A DNA stretch of 64,000 nt from Desulfobacula toluolica Tol2 (GTDB lineage: Bacteria; Desulfobacterota; Desulfobacteria; Desulfobacterales; Desulfobacteraceae): the NCBI RefSeq assembly GCF_000307105.1, contig NC_018645.1, positions 4,598,001 to 4,662,000 of the forward strand, given 5' to 3'. Below are positions 9,473 to 19,341 of this stretch, one piece after another. Below the pieces are notes generated by a model that did no database searches, had not been told where the DNA came from, and worked only from the letters and a program-made list of their open reading frames with translations. Numbering within the stretch: position 1 is the stretch's first letter; each line of letters starts with the position of its first letter. The position numbers were made by a program, and so were the translations under genes.

Positions 9473-10135
9473 ATGGAACAACTTGACCAGATCATTAAAA
9501 CACTTTCATTGACCATGGGTGCGGCCTGGGCAAGCGGGATCAATTTGTATGCTACAATTCTTGTGCTGGGCTTTCTGGGCTTAACAGACAATATTGTTTT
9601 GCCTCAAAAACTTGAAATTCTAATGAACCCCATGGTTATGAGTGCTGCAGGACTCATGTACTGTGTTGAATTTTTTGCAGACAAAGTTCCGGGTGTGGAT
9701 ACGGGATGGGATACGCTTCATACCTTTATCCGTATTCCTGCGGGTGTGCTTCTGGCAGCAGGTGCCGTGGGGGATGTAAACCCTGCGGTTGCCATGGCGG
9801 CAGCGATTATGGGCGGCGGCCTTGCAGCCGGCAGTCATGTGACCAAGTCAGGCACCCGTTTGCTGATCAACACCTCGCCGGAACCCTTCAGCAACTGGAC
9901 CGCATCAATAGTTGAAGATGTCGCTGTTATTGCCGGTGTCTGGGCTGCGTTACAGCACCCCGTAATTTTCCTAGTGCTGCTGGCTGTTTTTATCTGTCTT
10001 GCTCTCTGGCTTCTTCCAAAAATCTGGAGCGGAATAAAAAAAATTTTTCGTTTTCTGGGATCTATTTTCAAAAAAAAAACACTTGGTACAATTTCCTCTG
10101 ATGACAGAACTGCAAAAAAGTCCGGTCAGGTATAG
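9473..10135 (+). CDS. DUF4126 family membrane protein
   Basis: A 220-residue inner-membrane protein of the DUF4126 family, function unknown. Features seen: an N-terminal amphipathic segment leading into GAAWASGINLYATILVLGFLG, further hydrophobic segments near residues 60-75, 90-115 and 155-180 (IFLVLLAVFICLALWLLP), the conserved-looking GAVGDVNPAVAMAAAIMGGG and HVTKSGTRLLINTSPEP segments, and a basic cytosolic tail. The glycine/alanine-rich segments resemble small channel or transporter folds, but no function is claimed. ATG at 9473 follows AGAAAGGA at an acceptable spacing. Convergent with the following kinase gene. Confidence 0.75.
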   Translation: MEQLDQIIKTLSLTMGAAWASGINLYATILVLGFLGLTDNIVLPQKLEILMNPMVMSAAGLMYCVEFFADKVPGVDTGWDTLHTFIRIPAGVLLAAGAVGDVNPAVAMAAAIMGGGLAAGSHVTKSGTRLLINTSPEPFSNWTASIVEDVAVIAGVWAALQHPVIFLVLLAVFICLALWLLPKIWSGIKKIFRFLGSIFKKKTLGTISSDDRTAKKSGQV

Positions 10136-10184
10136 AAGATGATTTTCAAAACAATCTGACCCAGTAAAATTATTCAAGGGTTTG

Positions 10185-12290
10185 TCAGTCCAGCACCTTG
10201 CGGATGGTCTTTGACAGCTCCGCCATGATGATTGGTTTCATGAGACAGGCCCTTATCCCAAGGGTTTTCGCCCTTTTTTCATCCACCAGGGCGCTGTAGC
10301 CTGTGGCGATGATAATCGGGATATCGGGACGGATCGCCATTAATTTTTCAGACAATTGAATCCCACTCATATGAGGCATCGTCATGTCGGTTATGACCAG
10401 ATCAAACCCATGGGGGTTTGACTTGAAAAGCGCCAGTGCGTCAACGGGGTTATTCCTTGTTTCAGGCCTATATCCCATGTAGGTCAGCATCGCTTCAGCC
10501 ATTTCCACAATAGAGGTTTCATCATCAACAAACAATACTGTTTCACTTCCCAACAAAAATTCTCCGGCGGTATTCTGTTTTGTCTCGGTTTTTTGGGCAG
10601 CCACCGGGAAAAGGAGATTGAATACTGCACCTTGGCCGGGCCTGGTGTGAACAAAAATACCGGCATTATGATTCTTAACAATGCCGTGAACGACGGCAAG
10701 GCCCAGACCGGAACCTTTGCCCACCTCCTTGGTGGTAAAATAAGGGTCAAAAATCCGGTTCATGATGTCGGGAGCGATTCCCGGACCCGTATCTTTTACG
10801 CTTATTTTGACGTGCCTGCCGTTACCCAGGCCGGGATACTTTCTGATTGAAGGGTTCTCAACGGTTTTCACATGCACCGTCAAGGTTCCGCCGGTCTGTT
10901 CCATTGCATGAAAAGCGTTGATGCACAGGTTCATCATGATCTGGTTGATCTGAGTCGGATCGGCAAGAATATTTTCATCTGCAGAATGAATATCCTGCAC
11001 AATTTCAATGGTGGTTGGAATCATTACCCGCAAAAACTTGAGTGCTTCTTTAATGACTAATGCAATTTTTATGGGTCTTTTTTTTGGGTCGGTCTTACGG
11101 CTGAAGCTGAGGAGTTGCCTTACAATATTTGTTGCTCTGAGACCGGCTTTCTCGATCTGTTTAAGGTTGGAATAAGCAGGATTACTTTCCTGGGTGTTCA
11201 TTAAAGCCAATTCTGTGTTTCCCATAATAATACCCAGAATATTATTAAAATCATGGGCAATGCCGCCTGTCAAAGTACCTATGGATTCCATTTTCTGCGC
11301 TTGGGCCAATTGTTTCTGAAGCAAATTCTTCTCCAATTCAGCCTTCTTACGTTCAGTAATATCCACATGGGTTCCAACCACCCGGACTGCCTGTCCGTGT
11401 TCATCAAAAATCACATTTGCTCTGGAGTGAATATAAATTTTGTGACCTTTTCTATGTTGCATTTGAAACTCTTTTTCAAATCGATCCCGTTTTTTTTCTA
11501 TTACTTGTTCCAACATTTCCCAACAAGCTTTAATATCTTCCGGTTTTGTAAGCCTTTCCCATTCTGAAAGTTCATTTTTAATTTCATGCGGCTCATACCC
11601 CAGCATCCGTTTCCAACCATTGGAGTAGTAAATTTTATTTGTTATGAGATTCCAGTCATAAAGGCCGTCATTTGCAAATTGCATGGCAAGCTCAAATCTT
11701 TCCATGCTCTCTTTGAGGGCCATTTCATTATTTTTTTGATCCGTAACATCGTTATAGACCGTAACAACTTCACCGGAAGGAATTTTAAAAACATAATTCT
11801 CGTAGTAATTGGAAAATTTTTCATCCTGGTATATTTTTACCGGGTAATAGTCAGGAGTCCCTGTTTCCCAAACCCTTTTAAGGACAGAGATCAGTCCGAA
11901 ATCATCAACCGTTGGCCGCAGGTCAAAAAGACTTTTGCCCATAACCTGCTCAAGGGTTTGCCCCTCTATCTCCAAGCTTTTTTTGTTAAATCCTTTTATG
12001 ATATAATCTGACCCTTTTGAACCATCATTGATAACTTCGTAAATGCCACAACCGCTGGTCATGTGATCGAATAACCCACGAAAAAGTTCTTCGCTTTTGG
12101 CAAGCTCAGTCTGGTTTTCAAGCAGCTGCTGATTTTTTTTATTGATTTGATATTCCGTTTTTTTTTGTTCAGTGCGGTACAACTCCGTATATTGATGCAA
12201 GGCATCCTCTATTTTTTTATGATCAGCTTCTGCTTGTTCTAATTTCCGAATTCTATTTTCCAATTCTTCATAAGTCGGTTTTTCAGTCAT
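10185..12290 (-). CDS. PAS hybrid sensor histidine kinase with receiver
   Basis: About 701 residues. Order: N-terminal coiled coil that begins with the TYEELENRIRKLEQAE motif common in sulfate-reducer kinases, two PAS domains (about 80-190 and 200-330, the second with a PAC segment ending RVVGTHVDITERKKAE), HisKA with GGIAHDFNNILGIIMGNTELA (phospho-acceptor His), HATPase_c (NLCINAFHAME, DTGPGI, GKGSGLGLAVVHGI) and a C-terminal receiver (VLFVDDE, VITDMTMPHMSG, KP). No transmembrane segment is seen, so it is a cytoplasmic sensor. An in-frame ATG at 12359 exists; I choose 12290 (MTEKPTYEELE) because AAAGGG precedes it. Ligand and target unknown; no cognate regulator is adjacent. Confidence 0.88.
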   Translation of the reverse strand: MTEKPTYEELENRIRKLEQAEADHKKIEDALHQYTELYRTEQKKTEYQINKKNQQLLENQTELAKSEELFRGLFDHMTSGCGIYEVINDGSKGSDYIIKGFNKKSLEIEGQTLEQVMGKSLFDLRPTVDDFGLISVLKRVWETGTPDYYPVKIYQDEKFSNYYENYVFKIPSGEVVTVYNDVTDQKNNEMALKESMERFELAMQFANDGLYDWNLITNKIYYSNGWKRMLGYEPHEIKNELSEWERLTKPEDIKACWEMLEQVIEKKRDRFEKEFQMQHRKGHKIYIHSRANVIFDEHGQAVRVVGTHVDITERKKAELEKNLLQKQLAQAQKMESIGTLTGGIAHDFNNILGIIMGNTELALMNTQESNPAYSNLKQIEKAGLRATNIVRQLLSFSRKTDPKKRPIKIALVIKEALKFLRVMIPTTIEIVQDIHSADENILADPTQINQIMMNLCINAFHAMEQTGGTLTVHVKTVENPSIRKYPGLGNGRHVKISVKDTGPGIAPDIMNRIFDPYFTTKEVGKGSGLGLAVVHGIVKNHNAGIFVHTRPGQGAVFNLLFPVAAQKTETKQNTAGEFLLGSETVLFVDDETSIVEMAEAMLTYMGYRPETRNNPVDALALFKSNPHGFDLVITDMTMPHMSGIQLSEKLMAIRPDIPIIIATGYSALVDEKRAKTLGIRACLMKPIIMAELSKTIRKVLD

Positions 12291-12834
12291 GTAATATCCC
12301 TTTTTATATCGGAATGCACAATTGATTCTATGGAGTGGAATACTTGTCATGTCCCACATAATTCAAAAAAAATGGCTACAGACATAAAGCGGGACAGTTT
12401 GAACCGGTTAATGAGAATCTCCCGGAACGTAAGCCTAAGAAACAGGGTTTTCCAGAAGAGGCTTCTTCTACGGAGTATCCCGGCTTAAGTTTGTAGCCTA
12501 AAAGCTATAATGCTTTTAATATTCTATTTAATTGTGATAAAAATCAACTTACAATAGATTATAGTATAAATCAAATTTTAGAGATAAAATTCAACGATAT
12601 GAGTCGCAATCCATAGCCCAATACAATCAAAACATTCAAGGCGTTACAGCCCGAAACAAATCCTGCAATCTCTGTTCATTCCTCCCAACAAAAGACTGAA
12701 GGGTTAAACCCGGGTTTTGACCTTATGCTGATCATCCACCCAAGGATACAGATGGATATTGCTTCTCCCACAATATTTTGATACCCATCTATAATGAATA
12801 AACCATGTGCAAAAGGAAGATAAAAAGAAGATAA
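12291..12834. other. Intergenic region between kinase and mrcB
   Basis: 544 bases between divergent genes. Around 12430-12487 there is an imperfect structured stretch: TAAGCC (12430-12435) can pair with GGCTTA (12482-12487) and encloses a GAAGA-GGCT-TCTTC hairpin (12455-12468). Otherwise A/T-rich and featureless. No known riboswitch class was recognised. Confidence 0.35.
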
Positions 12835-15132
12835 ATGAAAAAATGGTATTTAATATCGGCAGTGTGCCTGCTGGGCCTTGGAATAATTTTTTATGATCAT
12901 TTTTTAAAATTCAATACAGTTGTAGAAGAAAAGTTCCAGGGCCGGTTATGGGAACTGCCGGCCCGGGTTTATGCCCGCCCCCTGGAACTATACCCGGGCA
13001 TGCGTCTGGCCCCGGATCTGTTTGAAAAAGAGTTGAACCTCATGGGGTATCAAAATACTGGGAATATGAGTGGATTGGATGCCCCTGGCAAATATGTCCG
13101 CACAGCAAACAGGTTTGAACTTTTTTGCCGGCCGTTTAATTTTGGTGATGAACAAATGCCGGAGCGCAGGTTTTATATTAAAATTGAAAATAACCGGGTG
13201 GTGAACCTGCAAACTTCCCCGGACCGGACCGACAAAACAATGGAGCGCCTGGACCCGGTCATTGTCGGCGGATTTTATCCGTCATCCATGGAAGACCGCA
13301 TCCTGGTGACACTTGACCAGACCCCGCCATTACTGGGGAATGCCATCATTTGTGTCGAAGACAAGACCTTTTACTCCCACTATGGAATTGATCCCAAATC
13401 AATTTTCAGGGCCATGCTGATCAATTTAAAAAACAGGCGCATGTCCCAGGGTGCCAGCACCATTACCCAGCAACTGGCCAGGAATTTCTTTTTAACCAAA
13501 GAAAAAACCTTGATCCGCAAGTTCAATGAGATGATCATGGCTGCCGCACTGGAGCTTAATTACAGTAAAGCCGATATTCTGGAAGCATACATAAACGAGG
13601 TCTACCTTGGTCAGGACGGCAACCGGGCCATTCACGGATTCGGGCTGGCCGCTTATTTTTATTTTGGAAAATCCCTGACGGATCTGAGGCCCCATGAAAT
13701 AGCTTTGCTGGTCGGCATGCTGAAGGGGCCTTCGGTTTATAACCCCAGACGATATCCTGACCGGGCCATGGACCGGCGCAATCTTATTCTGGAGATGATG
13801 GAAAAACAGGGACTTGTCTCACAAGCACTGTTAAAAAAATTCCTGGCAGCCCCCCTGGATATTATTGAAAATCCTGTCAGGGGGCATTCCCCGTTTCCGT
13901 TTTACCTGGATCTGGTCAAGCGTCAGTTGCTTCAAGAATACAAGGAGGCCGACCTTAAAACCATGGGCATAAGGATTTTCACCACCCTGGATCCCCAGGT
14001 TCAACTGGCGGCAGAACACAGCGTGACTGATTTTTTAAAGCAGGCCCCGGCCGGACTGGAAGCCGGTGTCGTGGTCACTGCCAGGGCAAGCAACGAGGTA
14101 CAGGCCCTGGTGGGAGGGAAAGACTTCAGATACAAGGGTTTTAACCGTGCCCTGGATGCAAAACGACCCATCGGCTCCCTGGTAAAGCCAGCGGTCTTCC
14201 TGACGGCACTGGAACGTCCCTCCACCTATACACTGGTCACTCCGGTCGATGACAACCCTGTCAGGGTTCCTAACCCGGACGGCAGTTACTGGAGCCCTGA
14301 AAATTTTGATAAAACACACCATGGACAGGTGAAGCTGTACCAGGCCCTGGTTCATTCCTTTAATGTCCCGACCGTCAGGCTCGGCATGAATCTGGGAGTT
14401 GAATCCGTTTTAGACACGCTTGAAAAGATGGGACTTGATCATAAGCCGGCTGCCTTTCCTTCGGTTCTTCTGGGCAGCCTTGAAATGTCACCGCTCCAGG
14501 TGGCCCAAACCTACCAGACCCTTGCATCCGGCGGTTTTTTTACACCGATCAAATGCATCCGTTCTATTTACAGACCGGACGGTCAGGTACTTCAACGGTA
14601 TCCGCTGACCATTGAACAGCGTCTTGATCCGGGAGCCGTTTTTTTATTAAACAAAATGCTTCAGGCTGTAGTAAAGGAAGGCACCGGCAAATCACTGAAA
14701 AAATGGGTGTCCGATGATCTGGGCATAGCCGGAAAAACCGGCACCACAAATGATCTTAAGGACAGCTGGTTTGCCGGTTTTTCCGGCAACCGGCTGGCGG
14801 TCGTGTGGATCGGCCGGGATGATAACCGTTCTGCAGGGCTTACCGGCTCATCCGGGGCTTTGCAGATTTTCGGGCGTCTCATGAGCCGGATTCCAAATGC
14901 CCCTCTGGATCTGCAGGCACCTGGAAATGTTGAGTGGGCTGTCATTGATGCCCAAACAGGTTATCTAACCCAAAAGACCTGCCCCGATGCAATGGCGGTT
15001 CCCTTTCTCAAAGGATCAACGCCAACCCGTTTGCATTCCTGCACTTCAAAAGCAAAAACCCGATATAATGATCAAGAAACAAAAAAAAAGCCAAACATTT
15101 TGATGGACTGGCTGAAAGAGATTTTCAAATGA
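12835..15132 (+). CDS. mrcB: Penicillin-binding protein 1B (bifunctional)
   Basis: A 765-residue class A PBP that polymerises lipid II and cross-links peptidoglycan at the outer face of the inner membrane. An N-terminal anchor (residues 5-22) is followed by a UvrB-interaction-type/UB2H-like region, then the GT51 transglycosylase with the catalytic Glu in VEDKTFYSHYGID and the QGASTITQQLARNFFL block, then the transpeptidase with SLVK (active Ser, about residue 447), SFN and KTGT (about 634). Motif spacing is canonical. ATG at 12835 with GAAGA upstream. The following lipoprotein gene overlaps the stop (ATGA), so they form an operon, analogous to PBP1B with a lipoprotein partner. Confidence 0.93.
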   Translation: MKKWYLISAVCLLGLGIIFYDHFLKFNTVVEEKFQGRLWELPARVYARPLELYPGMRLAPDLFEKELNLMGYQNTGNMSGLDAPGKYVRTANRFELFCRPFNFGDEQMPERRFYIKIENNRVVNLQTSPDRTDKTMERLDPVIVGGFYPSSMEDRILVTLDQTPPLLGNAIICVEDKTFYSHYGIDPKSIFRAMLINLKNRRMSQGASTITQQLARNFFLTKEKTLIRKFNEMIMAAALELNYSKADILEAYINEVYLGQDGNRAIHGFGLAAYFYFGKSLTDLRPHEIALLVGMLKGPSVYNPRRYPDRAMDRRNLILEMMEKQGLVSQALLKKFLAAPLDIIENPVRGHSPFPFYLDLVKRQLLQEYKEADLKTMGIRIFTTLDPQVQLAAEHSVTDFLKQAPAGLEAGVVVTARASNEVQALVGGKDFRYKGFNRALDAKRPIGSLVKPAVFLTALERPSTYTLVTPVDDNPVRVPNPDGSYWSPENFDKTHHGQVKLYQALVHSFNVPTVRLGMNLGVESVLDTLEKMGLDHKPAAFPSVLLGSLEMSPLQVAQTYQTLASGGFFTPIKCIRSIYRPDGQVLQRYPLTIEQRLDPGAVFLLNKMLQAVVKEGTGKSLKKWVSDDLGIAGKTGTTNDLKDSWFAGFSGNRLAVVWIGRDDNRSAGLTGSSGALQIFGRLMSRIPNAPLDLQAPGNVEWAVIDAQTGYLTQKTCPDAMAVPFLKGSTPTRLHSCTSKAKTRYNDQETKKKPNILMDWLKEIFK

Positions 15133-15605
15133 AGCAGATGCCGTATTTTCAATGGATACTTTGTATTTTTACCACCCTTTTTATGATTTCCTGTTCACAA
15201 CACCGGGCCTTAGAACCGCCCTCAAACCTTCCTGCTGAAAATTTACCTCAAATCGGAACCCGGCAGCCCGCTTCTCCCCGGAACACCCCCCGGCCAGCAA
15301 TTCTTTCAAAAATAATTCATACGGCTGAAAATCAACTTAGATCTAATAAACCCGAGGCTGCGTTTCATACTCTGGAGCGCTCCCTTGATATTGACGGCCA
15401 GGACCCTCTCATCTGGCATCTTATGGCCAAAGCCCAACAGATGCAGAACAATTTTCAACAGGCAAAATATTTTGCTGAAAAATCCAATGCCATGGCCGCA
15501 CGCACGCCATCCCTTCAAAAGAAGAACTGGCGAATCATAGGCGATGTACTGAAAAAACAGGGCCGGATGCAGGAAGCCGAAGAGGCCTATGAAAATGCAC
15601 GGTAA
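15129..15605 (+). CDS. TPR-containing lipoprotein
   Basis: A 158-residue exported lipoprotein: signal peptide with lipobox MISC (Cys22), a proline-rich linker (residues 30-60) and a helical region of about two to three tetratricopeptide-like repeats (AAFHTLERSLDIDGQDPLIWHLMAKAQ, ending GRMQEAEEAYENAR). The start ATG overlaps the mrcB stop. Position and architecture suggest an accessory factor for the PBP1B upstream, functionally comparable to LpoB or CpoB, although there is no clear sequence relation to either. That partnership is an inference. Confidence 0.75.
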   Translation: MKQMPYFQWILCIFTTLFMISCSQHRALEPPSNLPAENLPQIGTRQPASPRNTPRPAILSKIIHTAENQLRSNKPEAAFHTLERSLDIDGQDPLIWHLMAKAQQMQNNFQQAKYFAEKSNAMAARTPSLQKKNWRIIGDVLKKQGRMQEAEEAYENAR

Positions 15606-15960
15606 ATTATATGAGGACACACCTGCCCGCAGTTTTTGCTGTTTACATGCAGCGAGTTCAGACCTTGTCAAACCGTTCAACCGGCTAATTCAAGGTGAGC
15701 GCCCTGAACGGTCAATGGGTATCAGTATTTAACAATCCATCAACGAATTCGCTGTGGTTGGGGGCGACGATTATTTGTTACCGACAATTGCCGGTGTCAA
15801 TTAAAAACATTTTGTATTTTATAATACTTATGATAATATCACATAATCTGAAAATTATTCCTACTGAATTAGAAGAATTGCAATCTTCTGCTCTGTTGTG
15901 ATCGAACCGGCAAGATCGCTTGCCTGAAAAAAATAAGATTAACCTCTGGAAAAATAAATT
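15606..15960. other. Intergenic region, no feature seen
   Basis: 355 bases, A/T-rich in the second half. A 68-codon open frame (15695-15901) has no ribosome binding site or recognisable content and is not called. Confidence 0.4.
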
Positions 15961-17886
15961 ATGGAAAATTATATTCATGATATATTGAAGCCCGATCTTT
16001 TGGATCAACTGCCGATACCTATTGCGTTTCACAGTCTGAATTTTACCATCCCATGGGCAAACAAAGCATATCAGAAGGCTATTCATCTAACCAATCATAA
16101 AATAAAGGGGCAAAAATGTTACATGACCTGGGGACAAAAAAAGCCCTGCAGTCTCTGCCCTGTAAAGACTTCCATTGAGGTCGGTGAACCCACCGGGATG
16201 GAATTGACATCTTCAGGTGATAATCATTGGCACGGAAGCAGGCTCTTCTGGATGACAAAATGTTTACCGGTAAGAGATAAAACGGGAAATATCCTTGGCG
16301 TGTTTGAAATTTCCTTTGAGGCCGCAAACAAAAACAACACAGAGATGGCCCTTCGAAAAAGCGAAACCATCCTTAAAGAGGCGCAGTATCTGGCGAAAAT
16401 AGGCTCGTGGGACCTTGACCTGAAGACAAACTGCCTGACCTGGTCCGATGAAATATTTCGCATCTTTGAAGTTGACCCTGCCGGCTTTGGTGCTTCTTAT
16501 GAAGCATTTATAGATATGGTCCATCCCGATGACAAAACATCGGTTGATGTTGCCTACAAGGCCTCTATCAAAACCAGGATTCCCTATTCCCTATGCCATC
16601 GCCTGTTATTGCGGAACGGGCGGATAAAGTATGTCCATAATCGGTGTAAGACCTATTATGCCGCTAATGGAGAACCCGTTCGCTCCATTGGGACGGTACA
16701 GGATATCACCCGGCGCAAACAAGCGGAACTGGAGTACAAAAATCTGCAGGAACAATATATGCAAGCCCAAAAAATGGAATCCATCGCAAGGCTTGCCAGT
16801 GGTGTTGCCCATGATTTCAATAATATGCTGTTCGTTATTCTGGGGAACATGGATATGATCCTTGATCACATGGAGATCTCCCATCCGCTCCACGATGCCC
16901 TGAAAGATGTGAAAACCGCAGCCCTGCGGTCAGCTGAGCTTGTTCGTCACCTGCTTGCCTTTGCTCGGCGTCAGACCATTATTCCCCAAACTCTGAACTT
17001 AAATGATGTGATTGGAAACATGATTAAAATGATGAAACGGCTGATTGGTGAAAATATTGATCTGGTCTGGATACCGGGGGCTGAGCTGGGACGGATTAAA
17101 ATGGACCCATCCCAGGTCGATCAAGTATTGGCAAATCTATGTGTCAATGCCCGGGATGCCATCTCCGATATAGGCAAAATCACCATTGAGACTCACAATG
17201 CCACTTTCACCGAAGCCTATTGTGCGGAACACCTTGACTTTTATCCCGGATCATATGTCATGCTGGCCGTCAGCGATGATGGGTGTGGAATGAACCAGGA
17301 AACTTCCACCCGTATTTTTGAGCCGTTCTTTACGACCAAGGAAGAAGAAAAAGGAACCGGCTTAGGCCTTGCAACAGTTTACGGTATTGTTAAGCAGAAT
17401 GGCGGATTTATTAATGTTTACACCGAGCCGGACAACGGCACGACTTTCAAACTTTACTTTTCAGTGCATGAATCCGAAACCAAGTCAAATAGAATTGAAC
17501 CGGAACTGCATCCCCCACGCGGTAATGGAGAAAAAATTCTGCTTGTGGAAGATGAAACCGCTTTCCTCAAAACAGGCAGAAAAATGCTGGAGGCGATTGG
17601 ATATCAGGTTTTGACCGTTAACAGTCCCATGGATGCACTTAAGCTGGCAAACAACTATTCAGGATCAATTGATCTGCTGATCACCGACATTGTGATGCCC
17701 GAGATGAAGGGTCAGGATCTGGCGGCCACCCTTAAAACCATATGGCCTGGTCTTAAAACACTTTTTATATCCGGGTACACCGCTGATGTCATTTTGCACC
17801 ATGGGGGCCTTGACAAAGGCGTTGCATTCCTTCAAAAACCGTTCTCAAAAACAGAACTGGCCCTTAAGATAAATAATATCATTTGA
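15961..17886 (+). CDS. PAS hybrid histidine kinase with Cys-rich sensor PAS
   Basis: 641 residues: an N-terminal PAS domain (1-120) carrying the cysteine pattern C-x10-C-x2-C (KCYMTWGQKKPCSLCPVK), a second PAS/PAC (about 145-265, ending SIGTVQDITRRKQAE), HisKA with SGVAHDFNNMLFVILGN, HATPase_c (NLCVNARDA, SDDGCGM, GTGLGLATVYGI) and a C-terminal receiver (ILLVEDE, LLITDIVMPEMKG, LQKPF). No membrane segment. The cysteine cluster in the first PAS is shared with the kinase at 47281-48870 and could bind a metal, heme or Fe-S cluster or act as a thiol switch; this is an inference. ATG at 15961 has only a weak GGA upstream. Confidence 0.88.
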   Translation: MENYIHDILKPDLLDQLPIPIAFHSLNFTIPWANKAYQKAIHLTNHKIKGQKCYMTWGQKKPCSLCPVKTSIEVGEPTGMELTSSGDNHWHGSRLFWMTKCLPVRDKTGNILGVFEISFEAANKNNTEMALRKSETILKEAQYLAKIGSWDLDLKTNCLTWSDEIFRIFEVDPAGFGASYEAFIDMVHPDDKTSVDVAYKASIKTRIPYSLCHRLLLRNGRIKYVHNRCKTYYAANGEPVRSIGTVQDITRRKQAELEYKNLQEQYMQAQKMESIARLASGVAHDFNNMLFVILGNMDMILDHMEISHPLHDALKDVKTAALRSAELVRHLLAFARRQTIIPQTLNLNDVIGNMIKMMKRLIGENIDLVWIPGAELGRIKMDPSQVDQVLANLCVNARDAISDIGKITIETHNATFTEAYCAEHLDFYPGSYVMLAVSDDGCGMNQETSTRIFEPFFTTKEEEKGTGLGLATVYGIVKQNGGFINVYTEPDNGTTFKLYFSVHESETKSNRIEPELHPPRGNGEKILLVEDETAFLKTGRKMLEAIGYQVLTVNSPMDALKLANNYSGSIDLLITDIVMPEMKGQDLAATLKTIWPGLKTLFISGYTADVILHHGGLDKGVAFLQKPFSKTELALKINNII

Positions 17887-18243
17887 GTGTACCTTTTTTA
17901 AAGGCCGCCCCATACTTCAACCTCACTGACGGTCGAGCGTCAATTCCTGCACTGACAAGAGCAGATTCTTTCATGCTTTCTTTATAACGGGACAAATTTT
18001 TTTTATCAGACAAAATTACCCCCATTTTCTTCAGCAGGAATTTAAGATTGCTTACTGCATAATTTCTTATCAGGACGGATTTGGAAAAAAACGGCCAATA
18101 CCGGAACGATTCCAATTAAGGGATTGAAATATCTGGATTGTTTAATAATTTAAACCTTCTGCTTTTCATTTTAATGCTACCATTGAGCTTCAAAATTCTC
18201 AATATCAAAATGATTGACAGAAGATGCCGTAGCATTGATTTTC
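17887..18243. other. Intergenic region, no gene called
   Basis: 357 bases between convergent genes. A minus-strand frame (17879-18115, 78 codons) is basic and overlaps the kinase stop, with no ribosome binding site; no promoter or terminator is convincing. Confidence 0.4.
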
Positions 18244-18615
18244 CTAATCAAGTTTCCCTTTTAATAAATCTCCCAGTCCGGCAAACGGATTGGTGGTGCC
18301 CCCTTTTTCAGATGACCTGTCAGACGGCTCGTCTGAATAGGCATCGGCAACCTGATCCCGGGAATGTTCATTGTCATGGCAGTAAATGCACAACAGCTCC
18401 CAATTGCTGCCGTCTGGAGGATTGTTGTCATGATTATGGTCTTTATGGTGTACGGTCAGCTCCCTCAGGCGTTTCCCTTCGAACTCGCGACCACAATGAG
18501 CGCAGATCCAGGGGTACATTTTAAGCGCACGCTCCCTATAGGTTTTTTCACGCTCAAGCCGGCTTGTTTGAACCTCTGAAATAATACGTTTGATATTGTT
18601 ATCATCTTTTGACAT
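18244..18615 (-). CDS. YajD-type HNH nuclease
   Basis: About 123 residues with a treble-clef HNH domain: CAHCGREF, then LTVHHKDHNHDNNPPDGSNWELLCIYCHDNEHS in two parts (HHKDHNHDN and LLCIYCHDNEHS). The two CxxC zinc pairs and the catalytic His-Asn-His positions are all present. The family (YajD-like) is widespread and chromosomal, of unknown cellular role. An ATG at 18645 is in frame, but 18615 (MSKDDNN) has GGAGGG at good spacing and is preferred. The C-terminal tail is low in complexity (GGTTNPFAGLGDLLKGKLD). Same strand as yjgA, 57 bases downstream. Confidence 0.82.
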   Translation of the reverse strand: MSKDDNNIKRIISEVQTSRLEREKTYRERALKMYPWICAHCGREFEGKRLRELTVHHKDHNHDNNPPDGSNWELLCIYCHDNEHSRDQVADAYSDEPSDRSSEKGGTTNPFAGLGDLLKGKLD

Positions 18616-18672
18616 ATATGGTGCCCTCCTGTTTTTTAATCCCAAATTACCTGAAAAAGTATCATCAATTGT

Positions 18673-19167
18673 TTATTTGCCGTTCATGCTCTTCATAATT
18701 AGTTGTTCTAATGCCTTTAAGGATTTGGAAGATTTACCTGTTGTTTTCTCTTTTTTGACATTTCTCATAAGTTGCCTCAGTCTCTGATGATCCAGTCCAG
18801 GACAGGCACAAATAAACTCTTCCATGACAGCCGGGTCATCCGTTAATAGCCTGTCCAGCCACATCCGGGTCTTTTTGACAATTTCAGATTCAATGGGAAG
18901 GTTGGCATCGGTTTGCATCAATGCATGACGGATTGGTTCCGGGTCCACATCCCGCATCAAGGTTCCGATAAATTGCCTCTGCCTTCTGCCTGCAATCTTC
19001 GATTTAATAGATCTGGCTTCTATCAGTGCATCCCGCAGATCATCGGGAAGCTCCATGCGTTCCAATTGCCGTATAGGAAGTTTGATGAGCTGTTCTCCTA
19101 GTTTCTGGAGTTTTTCAGCCTCTTTTTTTATCTGTGTTCTACTCTTGTCTTGAATATCTTTTTCCAT
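18673..19167 (-). CDS. darP: Ribosome biogenesis factor YjgA/DarP (DUF615)
   Basis: A 164-residue protein of the DUF615 family; E. coli YjgA (DarP) binds late 50S subunit precursors and helps fold the peptidyl transferase centre. The family hallmark SRTQIKKEAEKLQKLGEQLIKLP is at the N-terminus, followed by LERMELPDDLRDALIEAR and GRRQRQFIGTLMRDVD, and a helical C-terminal half ending in a basic tail. Length fits (about 170-180). Starts at 19167, downstream of a terminator that separates it from the aminotransferase gene. Confidence 0.88.
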   Translation of the reverse strand: MEKDIQDKSRTQIKKEAEKLQKLGEQLIKLPIRQLERMELPDDLRDALIEARSIKSKIAGRRQRQFIGTLMRDVDPEPIRHALMQTDANLPIESEIVKKTRMWLDRLLTDDPAVMEEFICACPGLDHQRLRQLMRNVKKEKTTGKSSKSLKALEQLIMKSMNGK

Positions 19168-19182
19168 GGTTTCCGCCGATAA

Positions 19183-19204
19183 TAAAAGCCTGAAATATCA
19201 GGCT
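19183..19204 (-). terminator. Terminator after aminotransferase gene
   Basis: On the minus strand AGCCTGA, loop TATT, TCAGGCT, then TTTATT. It lies between the class IV aminotransferase and darP and probably separates their transcripts. Confidence 0.6.
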
Positions 19205-19341
19205 GTAAAATTATAAAATATAGGACAGGACATCCGTTTTTGTCAAGGAAACTACGATGGTATTGCAAGCTGCCAACAAGTAAATGGTGGATCTGTATAT
19301 CATTCTCAAGCAGGCCTTGTAAGCCCATTTGAAAAGAGTTG

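Noticed and set aside
17879-18115. Minus-strand frame of 78 codons after the second PAS kinase
   Set aside because: No ribosome binding site, overlaps the kinase stop, basic composition without recognisable motifs.
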